Positions 15,596 through 20,541 of a DNA stretch of 20,541 nt are shown here, piece after piece. The stretch's first letter is position 1. Every line of letters starts with the position of its first letter. The position numbers were made by a program, and so were the translations under genes. The notes under the pieces were generated by a model, which ran no database searches, was not told the origin of the DNA, and saw only the letters and a list, made by a program, of their open reading frames with translations. The stretch lies in assembly GCA_052034255.1 (NCBI GenBank), contig JBPOIU010000088.1, positions 1-20,541 of the forward strand, given 5' to 3'. The DNA is from JADJEK01 sp052034255. Lineage in GTDB: Bacteria; Planctomycetota; B15-G4; JADJEK01.

Positions 15596-15643
15596 CGACA
15601 GCGCGCGTTCTCCACGCGTCGAACGCGATACGGAGGGACCGGC

Positions 15644-16390
15644 ATGCAACTCGAAGTTCACGGGCCGATCGCGATCCTGCGCATGAACGAGGGCAAGGCG
15701 AACGCGATGAACCCCGCGTTCATCCATGCGCTCGACCACGCGCTGAACGACGTCGAACAGCGTGCACCGAAGGCGTTGGTCTTGACCGGTGATGGTCGGC
15801 ATTTCTGCGCGGGCCTCGATCTCGCGACGCTGAACGCCGCCGAGCCGGCCGAGATGACGCGTTTCCTCGAAGTGTTCGAGCGCGTGCTGATGCGCGTGTT
15901 CTTGATGCCACGCCCGGTCGTCGCCGCCGTGAACGGCAACGCGATCGCGGGCGGATGCATTCTCGCGGGAGCGGCGGATGTCCGCGTCGCGGCGAGCGGC
16001 GAGTACCGCGTCGGCGTCAACGAAGCGCGCATCGGCGTGTCGTTCCCGTCGGCGGCGCTCGAGATCCCGCGTGCGCAACTCGCGCCGGCGCAGTTCCGCA
16101 AGGCGATCCTCGAAGGCGACCTGATGAGTCCGCACGAGGCTCTCGCGCTCGGCTTGCTCGACGAACTCGTTCCGCCCGAGCGTCTGCTCGACGTCGCGGT
16201 GGAGCGCGCGACGAAGCTCACGCGAGCGCCGACGGCCGCATTCGCGCAAGTGAAGCGTGAGATGCGAGCGCCGTACGTGGAGCGCGTGGAAGCTCACGGC
16301 GAGCAGAGTCGCGACGCATTCCAGGAGCTGTGGTATTCGAATGAGGCCGTGCGCTTGCGCGCGGAGGTGTTGGGAAAGTCGAAGGCATGA
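15644..16390 (+). CDS. Crotonase-fold enzyme, probable enoyl-CoA isomerase
   Basis: This 248-residue enoyl-CoA hydratase/isomerase superfamily member has both oxyanion-hole regions: GDGRHFCAGLDL (49-60) and VNGNAIAGGCILAGAADVRV (96-115). The Glu that follows GGC in true hydratases (rat E144) is Ile106 here, whereas the second acid (rat E164) is kept as E127 in VNEARIG. One Glu at that position is the arrangement of delta3-delta2 enoyl-CoA isomerases, so double-bond migration is more likely than hydration; this is inference from residues. GGAGGG (15632-15637) is 6 bases before the ATG. It lies 48 bases after the lipoprotein gene and is probably co-transcribed with the acyl-CoA dehydrogenase, which fits use in fatty- or dicarboxylic-acyl-CoA breakdown. 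Confidence 0.88.
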   Translation: MQLEVHGPIAILRMNEGKANAMNPAFIHALDHALNDVEQRAPKALVLTGDGRHFCAGLDLATLNAAEPAEMTRFLEVFERVLMRVFLMPRPVVAAVNGNAIAGGCILAGAADVRVAASGEYRVGVNEARIGVSFPSAALEIPRAQLAPAQFRKAILEGDLMSPHEALALGLLDELVPPERLLDVAVERATKLTRAPTAAFAQVKREMRAPYVERVEAHGEQSRDAFQELWYSNEAVRLRAEVLGKSKA

Positions 16391-16439
16391 CGCGCGTCCT
16401 CGTACGCAACGCGACGAACGAGGCGATGGGGAGAAGTCG

Positions 16440-16916
16440 ATGACCGAGACGCGCTGGACGAAGGTCGGCACGTTCACGACTCAGGTCGAGGCCGATGAGG
16501 TCCTGTCGGTGCTCGTCGCCGCGGGGATCCCGTACACCCAATCCGGCGTGCTCGGTCCGCAGCGCACGGGATCGATCGAGTTCCACGTGCCGAACGACTT
16601 CGTCGAAGCGGCGAAGGCCGCGTTCGCGCGGGCGCGTGAGAGATCGCGAGGAATCCGCGCTTCCGCGCTGCCAGCGACTCCAGACGAAGCAGCGGATCAG
16701 GCGGCGCTGCACTCCGGAGTCGAACAAGAACGACGCCGGGTACGGAACTTCGCGCGCGCACAGCTCGCCATCCTCGGGATCATCGCCGTAGCGATCGGCT
16801 TCGGAGCGGTCGCGAAGTCGGATGCCCACATCGCGCCGCGGTCCGTCGTCATGGTCCTCGGTTGCGTCCTGCTCGTCGTCCTCGTGCGATCGCTGGTGCG
16901 CGGCCGTCGGGCCTGA
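16440..16916 (+). CDS. Membrane protein with N-terminal DUF2007-like domain
   Basis: The product has 158 residues. Residues 6-65 (WTKVGTFTTQVEADEVLSVL, AAGIPYTQSG, FHVPNDFVEAAKAAFARA) look like a DUF2007-type putative signal-transducing domain: a small ferredoxin-like fold found fused to membrane or zinc-ribbon parts. A charged linker follows, then two transmembrane helices (about 108-125 and 134-152) and an Arg-rich end. The start at 16440 has GGGGAG 6 bases upstream; the frame is open earlier but overlaps the isomerase gene. It begins 49 bases after the isomerase gene, so it may be the last gene of that operon, ended by the hairpin at 16919-16948. Its connection to acyl-CoA metabolism is unclear. 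Confidence 0.75.
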   Translation: MTETRWTKVGTFTTQVEADEVLSVLVAAGIPYTQSGVLGPQRTGSIEFHVPNDFVEAAKAAFARARERSRGIRASALPATPDEAADQAALHSGVEQERRRVRNFARAQLAILGIIAVAIGFGAVAKSDAHIAPRSVVMVLGCVLLVVLVRSLVRGRRA

Positions 16917-16918
16917 TC

Positions 16919-16948
16919 ACGCGGTCACACGGTGTCTGACGACCGCGT
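16919..16948 (+). terminator. Hairpin terminator of the acyl-CoA operon
   Basis: ACGCGGTC (16919-16926) pairs perfectly with GACCGCGT (16941-16948); the loop holds an extra ACAC/GTGT mini-stem. It begins 3 bases after the stop codon of the DUF2007-like gene. No T tract follows. Confidence 0.6.
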
Positions 16949-16989
16949 CGCCGTCGATGACGTCCGCAAACGGACCCCGAGACGTTCCA

Positions 16990-17034
16990 GCCCGACTGAC
17001 GCTGGCCCGACCGACGCCGGCCCAACCGACGATG
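16990..17034. repeat. Three imperfect 15-base tandem repeats
   Basis: Units 16990-17004, 17005-17019 and 17020-17034 follow the pattern GCCCGACCGACGCCG with 2-3 changes each. They lie in the 193-base gap before the 67-residue gene, not in a supported coding region. They may be a small repeat tract or a regulator's tandem sites. Confidence 0.55.
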
Positions 17035-17046
17035 GAGGAACGGAAA

Positions 17047-17066
17047 GGCCCCTCACAGTCGGGGCC
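17047..17066 (+). terminator. Short GC hairpin before the 67-residue gene
   Basis: GGCCCC (17047-17052) and GGGGCC (17061-17066) pair around an 8-base loop. It may be a second terminator or part of the promoter region: TACTCT at 17075-17080 is a weak -10 candidate for the next gene. Confidence 0.35.
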
Positions 17067-17109
17067 ATCCCCCGTACTCTGGTCGCCGGAATCGACAGGG
17101 GGGCGTCTC

Positions 17110-17313
17110 ATGGTCATCGTTCGCGCATCCGTCTCACGGACGGAGATCCAGGCCGTCGTCGCGTTGTTGCGCTCGAAGGGCATCGACTGCGTCGTCGACG
17201 AGATCCACGGCGGCGGCGAGTCGCGCACGTACCGAGCCCGCGTCAGGCCGGAGGATCGTTCTCGCGCCGACGCGTTGCTCAGCGCGGCACAATCGCTCGG
17301 TCACGAGATGTGA
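17110..17313 (+). CDS. Small stand-alone DUF2007-like protein
   Basis: The product is only 67 residues: an RASVSRTEIQAVVALLRSKG strand-helix unit, IDCVVDEI, a Gly turn, YRARVRPEDR and a C-terminal helix ADALLSAAQSL. This is the same beta-alpha-beta-beta-alpha order as the N-terminal domain of the protein at 16440, which it follows in the same direction, so the two are probably related DUF2007-type domains. AGGGGG (17097-17102) provides an SD 7 bases before the ATG. It has no signal peptide or membrane segment and should be cytoplasmic. The domain is thought to act in signalling, but nothing is proven. Its stop codon directly abuts that of the next, convergent gene. Confidence 0.65.
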   Translation: MVIVRASVSRTEIQAVVALLRSKGIDCVVDEIHGGGESRTYRARVRPEDRSRADALLSAAQSLGHEM

Positions 17314-18696
17314 TCAGCGCGGCGCCTCGACGAGCGACTCGATGTGGTCGAGCACGCGCACGTGGATGCGGTGGATCAGATCGTCGGCCCAGAGCTTGAA
17401 GTACGCCTGCGGCCACAAGTCCATCGCGTACCACGTTCGCCCTTCGAGGCGCGTGCGGCCATCGGGCAGCGCGACGAGACGGAACTCGCCGCGTCGACAA
17501 TGCAGCGTCTCCTCGAGGTGCGGCGGTGTGATCGCTCCCCACGGGCTCAACTCGCGCATCGGGTGCGGCTGCTCGGCCACGTCGAACGCGAGCCGATGCG
17601 GCGGCTCCCACGCCGTGATCGGTTCGACGAACGGACCGGTCGAGAACTCGCAGTAGCGCACGGCGCCGACACCGCTGCCTTCGAGCCGCGCCCGCACGGG
17701 ATGCGCGACGCCGAGCCGGAAGAACAGATCGGTCGCGGGCGGGAGCTCGGAGAAGCCGATCACGCGCGGCCAGACTTCTTCGGGGGTCGCGTCGATCGTG
17801 GTTTCCGAGAGCACGACGTATTCCGGGGACGCGCCGCCCACGTCGAACAGAGCGAGCGCGGGCACCATCAGTGCCGACAACTTCGTGGTGCGGCGTAGCC
17901 GGTTTTCGACGGGCGCGGCGGCTGCGCCGAGCAAGGCTCCGACCCATACGAGGGGCAGCGCGATCGGCAGGAGAATGATCAAGCACAACGCGCCTTCCAG
18001 CGCGAACGCCACCAAAGTGGCCGCCGTCGCGAGCACGATTTCGAACGCGAGCCGGAACGAGTGTCGCGCGCGCTCGCCGCGGAAGGCGTGTTCGATGTAA
18101 CCACCGATGAATCCCATGACGACCGGCGTACCGATGAACAGACTCTGGCCGTAGCGTCGGAAGACGTACACGGAGAGCATCATCCCGAAGAAGAACACGA
18201 AGCACGGCGCGATGATCGCCGCGAAGTACGAAAACCGAGACCGTTCCGCGTAGTTGCGTTCGCGGTCGGGCTTGTCGATCGGTTCCCGTGTCAAGAGCGC
18301 TTTACTTGGCCAGAGGGCAAGCACCGCGATCGCGGCCAAGTTCACCACGGGCACGAACATCAGGATCGCGCACAACGCGGGGAGGCCGGCGTCGAGGGCT
18401 CGACGCATCGACATCGCGACGGCGATCCAGAGGAACGGGATCGCGAGGAACAGCAACGGCATCAGTGAAGACCTGGAACCCGCGAGGAGCTGCACACGCT
18501 CGTCGAGCAGCGGATTCACGAATGCGGTCAGCGTCAGCGATTTGCCCGACGCCGACTTGATCAGCGCGAACTCGATCGCGAACTTCAGCGCCGCGAGCAC
18601 GAGTCCCGTCACGACGTAGCGTCGCCGATTCACGCGCCCCGTGAGTGCGAACAGCTCGATGAACCAGCCCCGCGACCGCGCCTGCTCGACGTCCAT
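17314..18696 (-). CDS. DUF805 membrane region fused to SRPBCC domain
   Basis: The product has 460 residues. Residues 11-130 resemble DUF805: FIELFALTGRVNRRRYVVTG (12-31) followed by transmembrane segments, including PLLFLAIPFLWIAVAMSMRR and CAILMFVPVVNLAAIAVLALWP. A middle region (about 155-285) has several more hydrophobic segments. Residues about 293-455 look like an SRPBCC/polyketide-cyclase helix-grip domain: YVVLSETTIDATPEEVWPRV, then GAVRYCEFSTGPFVEPITAW, RLAFDV, GEFRLVALPDGRTRLEGRTWY, and a C-terminal long helix YFKLWADDLIHRIHVRVLDHI. SRPBCC domains bind hydrophobic ligands, so this may be a membrane-tethered lipid or small-molecule binder. GGGGGAT lies a few bases before the ATG. It is probably monocistronic. 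Confidence 0.78.
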   Translation of the reverse strand: MDVEQARSRGWFIELFALTGRVNRRRYVVTGLVLAALKFAIEFALIKSASGKSLTLTAFVNPLLDERVQLLAGSRSSLMPLLFLAIPFLWIAVAMSMRRALDAGLPALCAILMFVPVVNLAAIAVLALWPSKALLTREPIDKPDRERNYAERSRFSYFAAIIAPCFVFFFGMMLSVYVFRRYGQSLFIGTPVVMGFIGGYIEHAFRGERARHSFRLAFEIVLATAATLVAFALEGALCLIILLPIALPLVWVGALLGAAAAPVENRLRRTTKLSALMVPALALFDVGGASPEYVVLSETTIDATPEEVWPRVIGFSELPPATDLFFRLGVAHPVRARLEGSGVGAVRYCEFSTGPFVEPITAWEPPHRLAFDVAEQPHPMRELSPWGAITPPHLEETLHCRRGEFRLVALPDGRTRLEGRTWYAMDLWPQAYFKLWADDLIHRIHVRVLDHIESLVEAPR

Positions 18697-18849
18697 TCCG
18701 GATCCCCCACGGACGAGCGATGTGCGGGCGTTGTAGCTCCGCGCATTGACTCAGCCGTGTGGCAGTTCGTCACGCAGGAGGCGGCATGCGAGGCGAAGAG
18801 TCTGCTCGGGCGCGCGAACACGGGATGCGTGAGGGAGTCGGAACCGGCG

Positions 18850-20322
18850 TCATTCGACGCGTTCGAACAGGATCTCGCGTTCGCTCTGCGCCGCGAGGCC
18901 GATGTCTTCGACCACCCCGTCGTCGACGTAGAACTGACCTGGGAATCGGAGGATCGGGCCGACGCGAGCTTCGAACGTGTCGACGCCGGTCGTGTGCAAC
19001 GCGCAGTCGAAGTCACCGAGGCGGACACGCAGTTCGCCGTCCTCGAGCGTCACTTCGACGTCACCCCACGTTTCGTCGGTGTAGTGCCCGACGTAGCGTT
19101 CGACGGGTAGGGACAGGGCGCCGGTCTGCTTCGCGGGATTGGACGCGGCGCCGCTCGTCTCCGGCCAGTCGGCATGCCGCGAGGTGTCGCGGACGCGCTC
19201 CAGGAGTTCTGGACTGGGCTCGAGTCCGAGCAGCAGATCCATCGCATCCGTCATCGCGAGCGCCATGCAGCTCGTCGAGTCGCGGTTCAGCAGCACCGCC
19301 ACGCCGACGCGCTTTTCCGGCACGAACAGGAAGAAGCACGAGGCGCCCGTGTAGCCGCCGCCATGCGCGAACGCCGGTTGATCTCGATATGTGCACGTCT
19401 GCCAACCAAGTGCGAAGCCGTCGGTCGAGAACCACGGCAGGATCGTGTCGCGCTCGAAGGTGGATCGCCGCTCCCGTAGGTCGGCGAGCCCCGCCGGCGA
19501 CAGCACCGCCTTGCCGTTCACGCGGCCGTCGCCGAGTTGGAACGACAGCCAGCGCGCGGCGTCGTTCGGCGTCGTGCCGAGACCGCCGGCCGCATGCATC
19601 GTGCGATCGGACTTGTGCGGGACCGCGATCGCCCCGGTCGCGATGCCGACGTGTGGCTCCGCCGCGTCGTCGTCTCCCCACAGCTCCGACGCGTAACCCG
19701 TCGAGCGCGTCATCCCGAGCGGCTCGAACACGCGCTTCGCGACGACGTCCTGCCAGCGCGCACCGTCGACGGCTTCGAGCACGCGGCCCGCCAGAGTGAA
19801 GTGGACGTTGGAGTACGTCGTCACGCCGGTCGGTCGCACGTCGCCGAGCAAACGGAAGTAGACGTCGTCGTCGATTTGCCCCGTGTACGCATCGCGGAAC
19901 ACGATCGGGCCGGACTGGAGTCCGGGACGATGCGCGAGCAGATCCTCGATCGTCATGGACTTGGCGGCTTCGTCGTCCGTCAGCGAGAACTTCGGCAACC
20001 ACTTCGCGACCGGGTCGTTCAGCGCGAGCTTGCGCTCTTCTTCGAGGATCTTCGCCGCCGTGGCGACGAACGTCTTCGTGACCGACGCGATGTAGAACCG
20101 CGTGTCGGCGTCGACGGGCGCTGCATCGCGAACGCGCCGCACGCCGAGGCATTCGACGAACGCGACGGCGCCATCCTTGACGCCGACGACGGCCATGCCG
20201 GGGACGTGGACGAGTTCCATCGCTTCGGTCCACCGAGCGCGAGCGTCGTCGAGCGCCGCTCGTGAAACGGGAGGGTCCGCGAGCAGTGCGGTGGCGGTGA
20301 CGAGCAGTGCGAGCGCGAGCAT
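18850..20322 (-). CDS. Secreted class C beta-lactamase-fold serine hydrolase
   Basis: The product has 490 residues from the chosen start. MLALALLVTATALLADPPVS is a signal peptide. The serine hydrolase (beta-lactamase/DD-peptidase/esterase) domain has the nucleophile motif S80-VTK83, the YSN motif at 170-172 and HGG at 320-322 in place of KTG. HGG is common in esterase-like members, so a peptidase or esterase is as likely as a beta-lactamase. Residues about 404-490 (VERYVGHYTDETWGDVEVTLEDGELRVRLGDF) form a DUF3471-like C-terminal beta domain. GGAG (complement of 20329-20332) is 6 bases from the ATG at 20322; an ATG 66 bases upstream is in frame, but would put charged residues before the signal. 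An AraC-type gene lies just upstream in the same direction. Confidence 0.88.
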   Translation of the reverse strand: MLALALLVTATALLADPPVSRAALDDARARWTEAMELVHVPGMAVVGVKDGAVAFVECLGVRRVRDAAPVDADTRFYIASVTKTFVATAAKILEEERKLALNDPVAKWLPKFSLTDDEAAKSMTIEDLLAHRPGLQSGPIVFRDAYTGQIDDDVYFRLLGDVRPTGVTTYSNVHFTLAGRVLEAVDGARWQDVVAKRVFEPLGMTRSTGYASELWGDDDAAEPHVGIATGAIAVPHKSDRTMHAAGGLGTTPNDAARWLSFQLGDGRVNGKAVLSPAGLADLRERRSTFERDTILPWFSTDGFALGWQTCTYRDQPAFAHGGGYTGASCFFLFVPEKRVGVAVLLNRDSTSCMALAMTDAMDLLLGLEPSPELLERVRDTSRHADWPETSGAASNPAKQTGALSLPVERYVGHYTDETWGDVEVTLEDGELRVRLGDFDCALHTTGVDTFEARVGPILRFPGQFYVDDGVVEDIGLAAQSEREILFERVE

Positions 20323-20416
20323 GGCGTTCTCCGAAGCGGCGAGTCTCGACGGTAGGGCTCGACGCAACGCGGTCTTGAACGCCAGCAACCGATCGTGCCG
20401 CTACGAGCGCGGCCTC

Positions 20417-20541
20417 TCACTCGTGGACGTCGGCGATCGTGGCCAGGTACGCGGCGGGTGTCGTGCCGAATGCGGCGCGGAACGCGCGCGTGAAATGCGG
20501 TTGGTCGGCGAATCCCGCGGCGCAGGCGGCGTCGACCGAGC
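20417..20541 (-). CDS. C-terminal end of an AraC-type transcription regulator (partial)
   Basis: Only the last 40 complete codons are inside the window; the gene continues beyond the end. The translated tail, SVDAACAAGFADQPHFTRAF followed by RAAFGTTPAAYLATIADVHE and a stop, is the second helix-turn-helix of an AraC/XylS family DNA-binding domain: the GFADQPHFTRAFRAAFGTTPAAY pattern is the family signature. The effector domain is not visible. It ends 95 bases before the serine hydrolase start, in the same direction, and could regulate or be co-transcribed with it. Confidence 0.88.
   Translation of the reverse strand, partial: SVDAACAAGFADQPHFTRAFRAAFGTTPAAYLATIADVHE

Noticed and set aside
15648..15662. 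A 12-base match to part of the 22-base arm of the inverted-repeat element
   Set aside because: It lies inside the first codons of the isomerase gene, where it encodes Leu-Glu-Val-His, and covers only about half the arm, so it is probably chance.
18759..19799. A 346-codon plus-strand frame over the serine hydrolase
   Set aside because: Its translation is almost entirely Arg, Ser, Ala and Pro. The minus strand encodes a complete serine hydrolase with all its motifs.

Overview
The window looks like a chromosomal piece of a high-GC (roughly two thirds G+C by eye) Planctomycetota bacterium. The best lineage clues are secreted proteins ending in, or consisting only of, a Cys-containing C-terminal domain that I know from recently cultured planctomycetes (12765-13238 and the tail of 5690-7903), a secreted YdjY-type protein, a DUF4394/FG-GAP fusion, and the general style of small secreted, HEAT-repeat and DUF proteins. 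This assignment is inference: there is no rRNA, tRNA or other phylogenetic marker apart from clpC.

Layout. 1-160 is a leader with no supported gene. 161-2701 is clpC, the AAA+ unfoldase of the ClpCP protease, followed by a GC-rich hairpin terminator. 2857-3756 is a secreted His-rich YdjY-domain protein. 3840-5480 (minus) is a Tat-exported flavin amine oxidase, divergent from 5690-7903, a large secreted protein. 7930-7966 is a very strong terminator hairpin facing a small membrane-anchored HEAT-repeat gene (8031-8588, minus), which is divergent from a secreted DUF4394/FG-GAP protein (8865-10664). A second strong hairpin (10685-10719) separates that gene from two minus-strand genes: a zinc-ribbon EI24/CysZ-like membrane protein (10747-11580) and a membrane-anchored metallophosphoesterase (11735-12577). 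REP-like palindromes lie between those two.

12765-13238 is a small secreted protein with its own terminator. The 412-base gap that follows holds the most unusual structure in the window: a 190-base segment bounded by perfect 22-base inverted repeats of much lower GC than their surroundings. Then comes a probable four-gene operon on the plus strand, ending at a hairpin (16919-16948): a glutaryl-CoA dehydrogenase-like acyl-CoA dehydrogenase, a lipoprotein of unknown function starting at TTG seven bases after the dehydrogenase stop, a crotonase-fold enzyme whose residues point to an isomerase, and a small membrane protein with a DUF2007-like domain. A lone 67-residue DUF2007-like protein follows (17110-17313) and abuts, with no spacer, a convergent DUF805/SRPBCC fusion (17314-18696). 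The window ends with a secreted class C beta-lactamase-fold serine hydrolase (18850-20322, minus) and the last 40 codons of an AraC-type regulator (20417-20541, minus).

The genes are mostly housekeeping or surface/secreted functions in short transcription units, with only one convincing multi-gene operon (acyl-CoA metabolism). I saw no CRISPR array, insertion sequence with a transposase, tRNA or rRNA. I did not find an obvious new multi-gene defence or biosynthetic system; the best candidate for something undescribed is the inverted-repeat element at 13333-13522.
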